A stretch of DNA of 64,000 bases from Dermacentor variabilis (Eukaryota; Arthropoda; Arachnida; Ixodida; Ixodidae), in the NCBI RefSeq assembly GCF_050947875.1, contig NW_027460335.1, positions 9,253,928 through 9,317,927 of the forward strand. Direction: 5' to 3'. Within the stretch, counting starts at the first letter, position 1, and each line of letters starts with the position of its first letter. Made by a program: the position numbers and the translations under genes. Of the stretch, positions 23,012-33,511 are shown piece after piece. Under the pieces are notes generated by a model. The model did not search any database. It saw only the letters and a list, made by a program, of their open reading frames with translations, and was not told the DNA's origin.

Positions 23012-23575
23012 AGTGCCGATCCTGAAAAGCGAAGCTTCTAAAGATGGATGTCCACAACATGTACGAAAACGACAACGGAGTGACGGTGTCTTCAATTATT
23101 TTTGCCGCAGTGAACACATGACTGCCGCGGCAGAGGCCAGGCAGAAACCGACAGAAGAAACTCTTTTTGTAACTACGTACTTTCGCACACAGAGCGCTGT
23201 AGCTTCGTCTGTTGTGCGACAGATGACGGGCCGGGCATGTTTTGACGTGGGGGAAGCTCAAAGTAAAATTGATTATGAAGAACGACTGAGCAATATGGAA
23301 GAACGTAAATAGGCTGGGAGAGTGTACAGGTTTTTGTACTAATAACCTCAATTCACAGTGGAAGAAGAGTACTAGGAAGCATACCAACAAGTATACGGCC
23401 TGTAGGGTGAACAATACAACAAAGAATGAACGTCAAGTGGAAAGTCTGAGACTCTGAAATGATTTCAGGAGTGGCGGCATCGAAACAAAAACCTGCCATG
23501 GAAGATTATGAAGATGAAACATTGAAATCAGGAAGGAAACAATTTATAACTTGTAGTGTTTCTTGATAAAGGACA
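23012..23575 (+). pseudogene. fragment of a (CATC)n-tailed tick LINE, right arm copy
   Basis: Mirror image of 7430-8060. The plus strand shows an A-Q-S-K-I-D-Y-E-E-R-L-S-N-M-E-E-R stretch matching A-H-S-K-S-I-Y-E-E-R-L-R-N in the copy at 61635-62114. It is broken by frameshifts and lacks a full domain. Confidence 0.6.
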
Positions 23576-23633
23576 CAATAGACGTAAAGCATTGCTGTGG
23601 CACTGGCGTCCAACATTGTATACCTTTATTCTA

Positions 23634-23853
23634 CCCGCCGTGGTTTCTCAGTGGCTATGGTGTTGGGCTGCTGAGCACGAGGTCGCGGGATCGAATCCCG
23701 GCCACTGTGGCTGCATTTCGATGAGGGCGAAATGCGAAAACACTCGTGTGCTTAGATTTAGGTGCACGTTAAAGAACCACAGGTGGTCCTCCACTACGGC
23801 GTGCCTCATAATCAGAAAGTGGTTTTGGCACGTAAAACCCCAAATATTATTAT
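23634..23853 (+). mobile_element. Ruka-type tRNA-derived SINE
   Basis: 220-bp element with A box TGGCTATGGTG (23652-23662) and B box GGATCGAATCC (23688-23698), a body with GGTGCACGTTAAAGAACC and an (ATT)n end. It is flanked by a 13-bp duplication TACCTTTATTCTA at 23621-23633 and 23854-23866. The mirror position in the left arm (around 7440-7455) has one copy of that target and no SINE. The sequence matches the Ruka family described from ixodid ticks (recalled). It needs LINE enzymes in trans to move. Confidence 0.88.
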
Positions 23854-23889
23854 TACCTTTATTCTAACTTCATTCCCCTTTTGTCCTGT

Positions 23890-25378
23890 ACCCAAGATCC
23901 TGCCCTTCTTCCTCTTCTATACGAAGGCTTATACCGCTTCACCCTCCTAGGTTTATATTGTTAACCCCTCCTGGGGTAGTACATGAAAACGTTTCCAATC
24001 AAAGCATATTTAACTGAGGCACGTTCTCCAATGTACCACGCAGTCTTCAATATTCCTTTCTGAGATATTCTGTCTTGGTTACAGAATAAGGACCATAAAA
24101 TTTAGCACTGGATTCTCTTTCTCCTTTCCTAACTAAAACGAGGTCGGTGACTTGAATGTCTGGGATATCTGAGAGCAATGTCTCTTGTCATATTTTCTTT
24201 CGCATTCGTATACGGTACCTCTCCGCCAGAGATTTTTGTTTCCTCTCCTCGACAATCTTGAGATTTTCCAATAGCTTCAGCTCACGGTCCACCTGAAGAA
24301 AAGGGGTTTCTCCCGAAGAAGCAAACTGTGGACTGCATCCCAAGCCACTTGAAGCTTTTCATAAAGAGCATTTATACTCACCATGGAAACTATCGTACCT
24401 CCTGATTTATTGTTTCACATCTCCTATAACAAGCTCTGCAAGCCCATTCGTCGCGGGATGGTATGGCGCACAAAATATGATTGATGTATTATGGTATCGA
24501 GCCCATCTTGCTAGTTTTTCACTCTTGTACGCTGGACCGTTTCACATACGATCGTCCTGGTTGTGCTAAACATATCCCGTTCGAGGAGGGCGATGACACT
24601 ATTCGCATCTTCTTTTCCTGCCCGCGCCGCGACTGTCCAGGTGCATTCACCTATTGCCAGAAGAAAAGCTTCCGTTTTTCTGACTCCTCCTCAGTTCTTA
24701 TTTAGCTCGGCAAAATCCAGGTGTATAACTTCAAAAGGCACGTTCGAGTGGCAAGGTATTATTATGGCGTCTGTAGGCTGCTTATATTTCACCTTGTTGA
24801 CTTGAGAAATGTGGCATAAACGAACGTATTCATTGATGTCTTCTTTCACGTGAGGCCACGTTAATCTCTTGACTAGCTTGTTGTGTGTGCGCCAAAATCC
24901 GTCGTGTCCTCAAGATTCTGGGCTATCGTGGTACAAATAGAGCACCCTGGAAACCAGCGTTGGCGGGGCTTGATAGTGACCTTCCATAAAAATCAATTGT
25001 TCAGTGCCTCGGCACAATTTTACTTCATTGATTTCTTCCGATTGTTCTTTGTTGGGCTTTATCATTAAGTCTAGACAATGCATCTACATCAGTCAAAAGG
25101 GGTCCAGTTCTGTAGGAGATGGTGAAATCGAACTGTTGCAAATAGTTCACCCATTTGGTGATACGTCCTTTAGGTTGGGTAATATTGAAGAGATGAGTGA
25201 GGGCCTGGAGATCGGTGAACAAGGTAAACTTCGCATGGTCTAGGCACGTACGGAAGTACTGAATTGCTTTAAGGACTGCCAGAGCTTCTTTTTCAGTAGT
25301 GGTGTGGTTGACTTCAGAGGGCTTGACGTTGTAGCTCTAGTAACCTACTGCGTGTCGCTTTTCTTGGCCGGATGCTTC
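23890..25378 (-). pseudogene. Ty3/gypsy pol fragment: RNase H and integrase
   Basis: Minus-strand translation across frames gives, in order, E-K-R-H-A-V-G-Y and T-E-K-E-A-L-A-V-L with F-T-D-L-Q-A-L (RNase H, 25350-25025), then G-H-D-G-F-W-R-T-H-N-K and C-H-I-S-Q-V (integrase zinc-binding, about 24905-24760), P-F-E-V-I-H-L-D-F-A-E-L (integrase core first Asp) and P-Y-H-P-A-T-N-G-L. Several stops and frameshifts. No LTR is visible at either end. Its distal end meets the right-arm edge. Confidence 0.78.
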
Positions 25379-25523
25379 TGGACATTTCTATACCCGTTCG
25401 CTCTATGATTCGAACCGCTCTCTTTCTGTCTCTTAACGTTATGCTTAGCTGTCTTTGTTCCATCGCTCTTTGCGCGGTCCTTAACGTGCTCTCAAGCTTC
25501 TTTGTCGGACAATATAAATGCAT
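25379..25523 (-). pseudogene. RTE-clade LINE scrap
   Basis: The minus-strand frame starting at 25523 reads K-K-L-E-S-T-L-R-T-A-Q-R-A-M-E-Q-R-Q-L and T-L-R-D-R-K-R, the conserved post-RT block of RTE-type ORF2. It is cut at about 25379 where the gypsy pol fragment begins. Confidence 0.6.
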
Positions 25524-25785
25524 TCATATTACATGGACTCAATAAGAATGTAAAGAAATCATAACACAACAGCAATGTAGATAGTGATAATACAAATATA
25601 ACATAATTAATAATATAAAATATTAGTTATACAAACGTAAGGTATGCTAATGAAGGTGCAATGATATATATTACGATATGTCTCAAGTAGAAGTTATAAT
25701 ACAATGAAATCATATCACAATAGTACTGGTGATATTAACACTATTAAAAAATTAATTGTAACACAAGATCTTGCCTCACCCCGAG
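25524..25785 (-). other. AT-rich DNA, probable 3' UTR of the L2-like remnant at 26123-26785
   Basis: No gene. It lies on the far side of the I-like insertion (25798-26110), so it and 26123-26785 were once contiguous. AT-rich, many TATA- and AATA-type strings. Confidence 0.4.
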
Positions 25786-25797
25786 AGCGCTTAGTTG

Positions 25798-26110
25798 GAT
25801 AGACCTGAACTTGCCGCAATCGTGCTCCAAATGCGGTCACGCGTGCTGCTGCTTCGACCACATGCTCTGGCTGTGCCCGTACAACGCGGGCTCCAACTTT
25901 CCTAATAAGTACAAGTGGGACGCCTTGCTGAAGAGCTCGGATTTCACAAACCAACTACAGGCCGTCTAGAGGGCCCGCGACGTCGCGGAGAATCACCACC
26001 TCCCTGTCCCGTCGTGGGCGGAGCCACCAACTTGATCGGGGAGCCTTCGGTCCCCCCAATCGAGTTCCTCAGGACACTCTGATAAAGTTCTTGTCACTGT
26101 CACTGTCACA
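25798..26110 (+). mobile_element. 5'-truncated I-like LINE with 12-bp target-site duplication
   Basis: Encodes only the C-terminal knuckle C-S-K-C-G-H-A-C-C-C-F-D-H-M-L-W-L-C-P and the following tail region to L-P-V-P-S-W-A-E-P, then a 3' UTR and a (TGTCAC)n tail ending near 26110. It is flanked by AGCGCTTAGTTG at 25786-25797 and 26111-26122. One stop interrupts the frame (R-A after V-stop). It inserted into an older L2-like remnant. Confidence 0.83.
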
Positions 26111-26122
26111 AGCGCTTAGTTG

Positions 26123-26785
26123 TCTAATTCAAGTGCAATGAGGTTGATTAGGCCATGTTTAAGGTGACTATAATAATACGAATAATACGCACACAACACT
26201 ACTGTAGACAGTTATAACAATAGTATAACACAAAATCTATCTATAGTACATCGGTAAGTCAGATATCTGAGTCTGGTGCAAAGAGTTTATTTATGTCATG
26301 TTTAAAGCGGCACTGATCCATGATACTAGCAATATTATGAGGCAACTGATTTCATTCTCTACAAGTTTTAGGATGAAATGAGTTCGAATAGGTAATAGTT
26401 GTACAGTGGGGAACAACAACTATACGTTTCTAACCGAGGCGACATGATGTCAATGAGTAAAGAGGGATAAAAAGAGAGCAAAGAGTTTGATTGTGGTAGT
26501 ATATATTAAGGAACAGAGCGAAAGGTGATATTTGGCGGTGGTTAATAGGCAATGGAATATTTAGGGAATATTTTATGAACGTTACAGTCGCTGTACAATT
26601 ATAGTTGATGGATATAATTATAGATGAATGAATCTCGCTGAGTGATTATGGACGGGTTCAGTTTCATTGACATAATTGTTTGACAAGGCTCTAGTACGGA
26701 CGAGGCATATTCTAATATAGGCCAGATTATAGTGGTGTAGAGCAGTTTTTGATCTATCGGAGGATGCCACTAAGAATGCAGTGAA
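26123..26785 (-). pseudogene. L2/CR1-like LINE remnant, end of the RT region
   Basis: Minus-strand translation with stops gives W-P-I-L-E-Y-A-S-S-V, S-A-R-F-I-H, S-I-K or F-I-K-Y-S-L-N-I-P, and N-I-Y-Y-H-N-Q-T-L. These match the C-terminal block of the LINE at 39338-43880 (L-E-Y-A-S-A-I-W, N-R-S-A-R-F-V, L-F-H-K-V-F-H-L-N-P). Heavily decayed. Confidence 0.6.
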
Positions 26786-27245
26786 TGCAACCTGAAATTT
26801 GTGGGCTTTCCATTGAACGCACGTGTGAAATGAAGCTCGCTGGATTTCACGAAACCACTTGCAGCTCCACTACAGTTCTAAGCGAGGAGAAGTCGTCTCA
26901 TACTCGACACCTCCACCGAAGCACATCTGAAGATCAGGTCCTACGGATGATCAACAAGTCGCTGCCATCACATGAGCGTGGCGCTTATGTGAGGACATCT
27001 ATCTGTGTTTGATTTATAAAAAGGTGGCAAGCAGGCTTCACTCCCGCGTTCTTGAGCTCGCCACAGAATTAACACCGGATCTTCCCGAATTATTCGGGAA
27101 GAGCCTTGCTGCGTGTCCTCGACAGAGAGGGCAGTTATCGCTCAGCAGGTGGAAGATATGCTTCAGAAAAGATTTCAAGAGTTGATCAACGGAGAAGCCA
27201 TTCGGAAAATCAAAGCCGAACTTACTCACTGGGTGAAGTTTCATC
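26786..27245. other. no element identified
   Basis: A palindromic patch CTTCCCGAATTATTCGGGAAG lies at 27083-27103. Short frames at 26785-27012 and 27113-27382 have no clear domain. Confidence 0.35.
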
Positions 27246-27440
27246 TACAGAATCACCAACAGGCTCGAGGGCATGAAAGAAGGAAGCGTCATGAGAATCA
27301 TGCAGGCGTTCTTCATAAGCTCGGTGAAGTATGTGGTGGCATACCAAAAATGGTACGCCGCAGAAAAGAAGATGATCGATGACCTGATAAGGAACGTATA
27401 TAAACAAGCAATTGGACTCATGCTAAGCGCGAGTTAGCCC
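27246..27440 (+). pseudogene. I-like LINE RT fragment
   Basis: The frame from 27249 reads R-I-T-N-R-L-E-G-M-K-E-G-S-V-M-R-I-M-Q-A-F and later R-N-V-Y-K-Q-A-I-G-L. It matches the block after RT in the I-like LINE at 45165-51104 (G-I-G-N-R-H-H-G-M-K-E-S-N-L-I-R-L and R-A-Y-K-Q-A-V). A fragment of about 65 residues. Confidence 0.6.
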
Positions 27441-27915
27441 CGTATCTAAGCCCAATGTTTCGGATTCATCTTCGGTCGTCCAGCGTCTATGCATCTTCAT
27501 GCACCAACTTGCGTTCAGCGCCTACCTCTATTCCCATGAATAAGCGTGACATTTTCCTATCTTCAAACCTGCAAACGTCTTCAGATATTTTTGTCCTTGT
27601 TCACACACCTTGTCGTCCTCTTCACTCCCGCTTCGACAATCATTTCCCCGTCATGAGGCGTTCTTTACGTCATTTCACAATCCTGCGCAATGGGCATGAC
27701 GATAGTGTTGCTATCGCAAGGATCGAAACGGCTCCCATTATCAACACCTATGTCTGACCCTCTCTTCACGCGTTTATGACCACTTGTCCCCAGGGTGTGG
27801 GGTGATGCATCTGTGACAAGCTTTTTTCTTCTGGCGAGTAGCAGGTTTTAGACATGAGCGAGTAGTGGGGTGTGACTTAGGAGAGATGAGGAAGAGGAGC
27901 TGGAGACGATGGAAT
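27441..27915. other. no element identified
   Basis: Frame 27455-27757 (100 residues) has no recognisable domain and no homologue elsewhere in the window. Confidence 0.35.
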
Positions 27916-27959
27916 AGATCAAGAAAACAGACAGACAGACAGACAGAGACAAAGAACTT

Positions 27960-28449
27960 TAATAACAAGGTCCTGAGAAGCTTTGCCCTAGGGCAGAGCT
28001 GCGGGCCGCTCCCACGTGGGGACGGGTAGGCCGAGCCTAACCGCCGCATCGTGGGCTCTCTGGACCGCCCAAGTTTGACGTGCGTACTCTGAGCTCCGGA
28101 TGGCAGAGCTCCATTCTTGTTCTGTGATGCGATTGGGTCCCTGTAACGAGGGGCATCGCCAGAGCATGTGTGCCAAATTGCTAACAGCCCCACAGTCGGG
28201 GCAAGTACAGCTGAAAGCCTCTGGAGTGATTGTGTGGAAAAGGGCCAGGTTTCGAGAGCACTGCGTCTGAAGCATGCGTTAAGTGGACGCCAGAGGTCTA
28301 GCCAGTTTGCTGTGAGGGGGAGGATAAGTCCTCCAACCCAGGTGATAGTGCGCAGTAATTTCGCTGAAAGTAGTGAGAGTGTCCCGAAACTCGAGAACAC
28401 CGGAGTCTGAGCTCAATCTTGCTCCCGCGCGGTGGGTCAGTGCGCGCGC
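27960..28449 (-). pseudogene. I-like LINE ORF2: C-terminal knuckle region
   Basis: The minus strand encodes C-P-D-C-G-A-V-S-N-L-A-H-M-L-W-R-C-P and then R-A-H-D-A-A-V-R-L-G-L-P-V-P-T-W before the stop near 27988. The knuckle is the same family as C-K-A-C-E-A-R-A-D-R-D-H at about 50825-50860. A competing frame (28400-27774) is a shadow. Confidence 0.78.
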
Positions 28450-29108
28450 TTAGGAGTGGGCAATGTCATTAAGATTGGGAAACGAGTCAAGCTGGGGGTC
28501 GAGGTGAGCCGGAAACCACGTGATGGTGTGCGGAGAGATTATCTTGCTCTTGAGAATCTTGTGAGCCTCCTCGGCGATGGATCCTGAAGCGAAAGCCCTG
28601 ACCGCCGACCTCGAATCAATGAAGATTTGTGATCTGCTGTTGTCTAGGAGTGCTATAGCAACAGTGACCTGCTCTGCTCTGGTTGGTGTTGAGCACTTCA
28701 GGGAAGCCGCATTCACTAGCTGTCCATTGTGATCAACGAGGGCAATGGCGAAGTTAGACGACTGTCCATATTGGGCTGCGTCGACAAAACATGCCGAGTA
28801 GGGATCGTCTTTGGTACGCTTGAGGAGGGCGAGGGCTCTTGCCCTGCGTCTGCCTACGTTTTGTTGAGGATGAACATTACGGGGAAACGGTGCAACTCGT
28901 ATGTTGTTCCTTTGATTTTCTGAAATTTCATATTTCCACTCTTTCATGAGGATAGGGTTGATCCCAAGAACTGCCAGGATCTTCTTTCCAGCCGGGGTAG
29001 AGGATAGACAGGCCAGTTGGGCTGACTCCTGGGCCTCGATTATCTCGTCCAATGTGTTGTGCACTCCTGGTTGCATAAGGAGGTCCGTGCTCGCCCGTAA
29101 CGGAATGC
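28450..29108 (-). pseudogene. I-like LINE ORF2: RNase H
   Basis: Frame 29076-28450 holds V-D-A-A-Q-Y, the A-E-Q glutamate, F-I-D-S-R-S-A-V and W-F-P-A-H, the order of RNase H catalytic residues. G-H in the WxPGH motif is changed to A-H. It ends at a stop after D-I-A-H-S; the reading A-R-A-L-T-H-R-A continues past it. Confidence 0.82.
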
Positions 29109-29842
29109 CTAGTACTTTTTTATACCTTTTCTGATGAGCGTGTTTAATCGTTTCTTCTCGGAGTTATACCAGTTGTGCATGGCTGCCACATAAACTATAT
29201 GACTCATGAGGAAGGCGTGGAACAACCGGAGGAGGTTGTCTTCCTTTAAGCCTCCACGCCTATTCGAGACTCTGTTGATGAGTCTCATCATATTCTCAGT
29301 CTTGGCTGTGAGCTTGTTGAGCGTAGTATTATTACTGCCATTGGATTCGATGAACATGCCAAGGACCCGATTGGTGTCTACTCTGGGGATGGTACATCCG
29401 CTTTTAGTGTGGAGTTTGATGTTTATTTCAGACAACGGTTTCCAGCCTCTAGGTTCGGGACCTCTCCTGACTGGCCTGTAGAGGAGGAGCTCAGACTTGC
29501 TCGGGGAGCATCTAAGCCCCGTATTTTCCAGGTACATCTCTGTTTGATCTACAGCCTCCTGCAAGCCTAATTCAACAGTTCCTTCGCTTCCTCCGGTGCA
29601 CCAGATTGTGATGTCATCAGCGTAGAACGTATGATTGATCCCTTCTATGTTGGAGAGCCTTTCCGATAATTTCTTCATGGCGATGTTAAAAAGCAGTGGT
29701 GAGACTACCGCTCCTTGTGGTGTGCTTCTGGGGCCCAAACTGAAATTGTCGGACTTGAGGTCACCGATTTTGAGCGTGGCCTTGCGATCCCGGAGGAACG
29801 AGCTTATGTATCTGTGGAAGGCGTCTCCCAAATTGAGCTCTG
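29109..29842 (-). pseudogene. I-like LINE ORF2: C-terminal half of RT
   Basis: Open from the truncated edge (S-E-L-N-L-G-D-A-F-H-R-Y-I-S-S) with STPQGAVVSPLLFN and TFYADDITIW, so the YADD motif is intact. It continues through N-R-R-G-G-L-K-E-D-N-L and stops at I-K-K-Y. A frameshift separates it from the RNase H frame downstream. Confidence 0.85.
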
Positions 29843-29854
29843 AGATCAAGAAAA

Positions 29855-30224
29855 GGAACGTAAAAATTACTACGCCCCGGTGCTCTGAATTGTGCTTGGT
29901 GGTTCCACAATGAAATTTTTACATTGTCAAGAAACAACTGCATTTGTGTGGTAGTCTAATAGAATAGTAGGGAAGATTAATATAACAAGTGAAAGTACAG
30001 CATAGTGAAGTTGTAGTAATTTGTGAATTTGCTTACAGGAGAGACACGGCAAGTTTAGTCGCAGGTCAGATTAAAGAACAGATCTTGCCCTCACACACAG
30101 ATTTACAATAATAAAGATGTGAATTAGTCTAAATATATTTCCGTATTTGATGTTTAAGAGGTTTATGACCCTAATAAGAGCTTGCGTTTGTCTTGTACAA
30201 TTGCTAATACCTAAGGATCATAAG
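29855..30224. other. AT-rich DNA without identified features
   Basis: No open frame of note and no repeats recognised. Confidence 0.4.
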
Positions 30225-30479
30225 AATATGCATTTGGTGCTGCATATATAACAACAAAATTGTAGTTCTACGTATACAATGCAACAGTAGTTGCTCATTT
30301 TCTCATAAGAGTACATAATTGGCTCATTGTCAGCTACAGTTATTACAGGTACATCTTTCTGATCGGGAAAATTGTAGTAGCAGACTAGGGAATGTCCATT
30401 TGTTTTTCAATTTCGATGAGAATTGTCACAAAATACGAACTCGTTTGATGTGGTATGTGTATTGGCTTCAACGTAACCC

Positions 30480-30655
30480 ACTGGACGGGGTCGCCGCTTT
30501 TCAATGGGGGAAAGATGCAGAAGACGCCCGTTTCCTGTGCACAAGGGGCACGTCAAAGATCCCGTAGTGGTGAAAATTATCCCCATTCCCCCACTACGCC
30601 GTACCTAATAATCTTATCGTTGTTTTGGCAACTAAAACTGCAGAACGCAATTCAA
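30480..30655 (+). mobile_element. degenerate Ruka-like SINE fragment
   Basis: C-A-A-T-G-G-G-G-style Ruka body: ATGGGGGAAAGATGCAG, GGCACGTCAAAGATCCC, CCACTACGCCGTACCTAATAATC and TTGTTTTGGCAACTAAAACT parallel the intact element at 23634-23853. The 5' tRNA part is missing. Also present at 59395-59560. Confidence 0.6.
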
Positions 30656-30954
30656 TTCGAGACCCACTGTAAGTCACTCAATGAGTAACGCCATGCTCTA
30701 ACAAAATAGTTAGAGATGATAACCTCATGTTTCAAATTTGAGACTTCGCACAGTGTCTTTGTAGATTGGCAGGAAATTGGTGAGCAGCATTTCCATATTT
30801 TTGACAAGTTACAAAGATGCCACAAAGCTTACCTATTTGTCTTCACTTCCTGGCACTACGTTGTGATTGAAATTTTCCAGCAATATAGATAAATGGTGCA
30901 TAAGTGTGATATCGCGCATATATGAGCAAGCTTATCGAATCGACTGACAAAGAT

Positions 30955-31150
30955 TTATTCAACCGCCGTGGCAACGTAGTGGATATGGCTGTGCCCTGCT
31001 GAACGCGTGGTCACGGATTCGATTCACATCTAGGGCGGCCTCCTTTCGATGGGTGTGCAGCCTCAATACGATGTTGTGTGGTGCTTCTAGTGCACGTTAG
31101 AGAACGCTAAGAAGTCAAATTTAGTTCGCATCTATCCACTACCACATCAT
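30955..31150 (+). mobile_element. degenerate tRNA-derived SINE fragment
   Basis: CCGCCGTGGCAACGTAGTGGATATGGCTG and GGTCACGGATTCGATTCAC mark decayed A and B boxes; GTGCACGTTAGAGAACGCTAAG recalls the Ruka body. A second copy is at 59890-60095. Confidence 0.55.
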
Positions 31151-31909
31151 TCATAACCCACTTTTCAGATATGGGAGGTTAAATCAGATATCTGAATATT
31201 GAAGCATTGATCCCAATTATTGGGGCTTATGGGTCGAATTGTGTTAATAAAATCCATGCGAAATCTCAATGTTTTGTATGACTGAAGTACAGAGGTTGCC
31301 AACAAGCAAATTGAGTTTTCAACATTCTTAAGAGCCAATACAAGGTAAATATACCTGGTTTGCAAGCTTCCGTAGAAGCCCATACGTTCAAAATATGGTG
31401 GTTCATCGGCGAATATTCAGGCTTAGCGCCATCTGTGTAACGAGGGAACAATTCTGGGGAAAGAAAAAGTAATGTTGAGCACAATCCGTTAAAAGCAAAA
31501 GTGACGTCATTTTCTTCTCAAAGGCACGAATTTTTGTTTTTCCGGCATGCCATTACATCCGCATATTCAAACACCCGCAATTCTACCTGGTTGGCGTTTA
31601 AAGCTTTCAGCACGGGGAGCGATGCATGAAAAGGTCAGCCATACGGATATCAAAATCGCACCACTGTACAGAACATACTTCTATTGAAGGCCGACGAAAG
31701 CTTTAGGTATAGATTGATGGTCCTATTGTCGGACGTCCAGCCCTTCGGCGAGCGCTGTCGCATGAAAAAAACTCAAGTAAACAATTACCGGGCGATCGTA
31801 TCTCACTACTTTGGAGTGAAAGGGTAAGAAACGATGAAGCTGTCCGCGACACCAATTTACAGAAACGTCTACAAGCGAAGCAGCACAACGTGTGAGGGGG
31901 GCGTATTTT

Positions 31910-32590
31910 AACAGCTTCAACTTATTGTTAACAGTTTCATAATTCCTTTTTTATTCTCTTTTTCAATGTTATATACAGTATCCAAACACACATCGCCACG
32001 TCAGGAGGGAGGCTAAAGGCTGTATATGCCTGACGAGGCCTAACCTCCTCGTGGTGACAAACAGTGCATTTGAGAAAACAAGCTTTCTCCTAAACTAACA
32101 TTAAAATCGCACAAAAAAGAACATCCACAATTCTGTACAGTATATAAATGTTTCGAGATAGTGCTTTTTGAAATTACAGCTGTGAAAAGAAACAGGAGAG
32201 AGAGCACACAAAAATCAATAAATAAGTAAACACACACAAAAATCAATAAATAAGTAAACCACCGTTATCTAGCAATGTTCTAAGTAATCTGCCACGTTAA
32301 GACTACAGTAGGCATAAGTTGTGTGTTATGACTCAAGTAACAGATCCATAACTCTTCCTTTGTAAAATATTTTACTTGGGAACCCGTGTATTAGCGTTTC
32401 GACATCTTTGTTGTTATTCAAGAAAGTTATAATGGTATGTTCAAAGGTCTGAAGCCCATAGTTAGTTCTATCCTGAGGAGTTTTGCGAGAGACATATCGG
32501 AGTTCACAAACAGGATCAGGCCGTATAACTGAACAAAAGCTAAGGTATAGGTTTGCTGTGGAACAAGCAATGGTCAGCCATACCGGTATC
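31910..32590 (-). mobile_element. probable LINE 3' end inserted in the direct repeat, copy 1 only
   Basis: Copy 2 (around 60845-60860) passes straight across this point. The minus-strand frame from 32634 shows R-K-T-P-Q-D-R-T-N-Y-G-L-Q-T-F-E and ends at L-L-L-E-S-stop, followed by a UTR with two copies of AATCAATAAATAAGTAAAC (plus strand, 32213-32260) and an A-rich end on the minus strand. The clade is not recognised. Confidence 0.5.
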
Positions 32591-32959
32591 GAACGCGCCT
32601 TTCTGCCCACTTTAAGATCTGCATTGCGTTGCAAGTGATAGTGCCGTCAACGTCCCCTCTTACGATGCCCGCTAAGGAAAGTATTCATCACTAATGATAA
32701 ATTAAAAGAGTTGTTTCTTCTTGACTCGTCAGGCTTGTATAAAATTGATTAGGAATTATATTTTCGTCGAATGACTCTAACTGCGTCTCACTGTAATAAA
32801 AAAAGCTTTTTTATTTCCGAACGGCTGTCCCCTCCGAACATTCGCGCTTGAATCGCTGCTTCAATAAGCAGCCTTCCTGATGTCGGTGGCAATGTGTTCT
32901 GAATTCCTTTTCGCCCGAAGCTTCATCGCTTGTTTGGATCGACCTTGCCAAGTTATGGT

Positions 32960-33250
32960 TGGATGGATGGATTAATGGATGGATGGATGAAACTTATGAG
33001 CATCTCCTTTGGAACGGAGTTGTGGGTTGTGCCACAAAGCTGTTGATATTTTATTGCCTAATATCCTACCTATAATAAAAAAGCAGAAAGGGAAAAACAC
33101 GAAGAACTCCCCTAAGCAAAGTTTCTGAACCCCTGTTGTGAAATTTGTTTGTGTACACCTCCGCTGTTTGTCGTTTCCCTACTTTTCCTCCACAAATCTT
33201 CCAGTCGCCTCTTACTAATCTCTATTGCGGACATGTTTACCCCTGCAGTC
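32960..33250 (-). mobile_element. 3' end of a (CATC)n-tailed tick LINE
   Basis: Plus strand GGATGGATGGATGAAACTTATGAGCATCTCCTTTGGAACGG matches 61212-61260 and 51360-51410 (divergent). In element orientation this is the end of the 3' UTR plus a (CATC)n tail. It is cut at about 33248 where gypsy sequence begins. Confidence 0.65.
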
Positions 33251-33511
33251 TAAAAACTAGGGAGCGTATCGCACGAGTGAAGCGGCCGATTTACTCTTCA
33301 AAGCGTTGTTTTACTCTCGCAAAATGTCGAGTGGAGAGAAATGCATGGTTCACTCCGTCACCAAGGGGAGAGTGAAAAGGCCGAAATTTAGAAGCGGTAG
33401 AACGACGTCGTTATTAGTAACCGTGACCAACGCATGCGGAACAGCAACATTACGGTTCAAAAGCATGTCGATGATGAGGCGAAGCACATATTCACCGTCA
33501 CGAACGTGTGG

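Larger units (their letters stand above)
15022..23888 (-). repeat. large inverted repeat, right arm
   Basis: About 8.9 kb, reverse complement of the left arm. It is longer because of arm-specific sequence: MITE 20627-21342, Ruka SINE 23634-23853, unmatched segment about 19106-20120, and about 780 bp near 17610-18390 that the left arm lacks. Its outer edge near 23888 meets a decayed gypsy pol fragment. Its inner edge near 15022 lies about 10 bases from a perfect 17-bp hairpin. Confidence 0.88.
27928..29842 (-). mobile_element. 5'-truncated I-like LINE with 12-bp target-site duplication
   Basis: 1.9-kb minus-strand insertion flanked by AGATCAAGAAAA at 27916-27927 and 29843-29854. It starts inside the RT domain and ends with a 3' UTR (T-T-A-T-T-A-A-A-G) and a (GTCT)n tail. 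The matched target duplication gives the exact ends and shows one target-primed insertion truncated during reverse transcription. Confidence 0.9.
30225..33260 (+). repeat. dispersed direct repeat, copy 1
   Basis: Matches 59157-61495 in the same orientation. Anchors: 30225-30330 with 59157-59265; 30480-30720 with 59398-59635; 30940-31500 with 59870-60430; 31690-31900 with 60615-60840; 32590-32760 with 60860-61010; 32930-33245 with 61175-61490. Copy 1 has an extra segment at about 31910-32590. Both contain degenerate Ruka-like pieces and the 3' end of a (CATC)n-tailed LINE. Confidence 0.82.

Noticed and set aside
7421..23888. One giant foldback or Maverick-type transposon with long terminal repeats
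   Set aside because: No polymerase, integrase or capsid genes; arms are mosaics of fragments of other elements; no target duplication at the outer edges. Not fully excluded.
27774..28400. 208-residue minus-strand frame
   Set aside because: Out of frame with the I-like C-terminal knuckle that occupies the same DNA.
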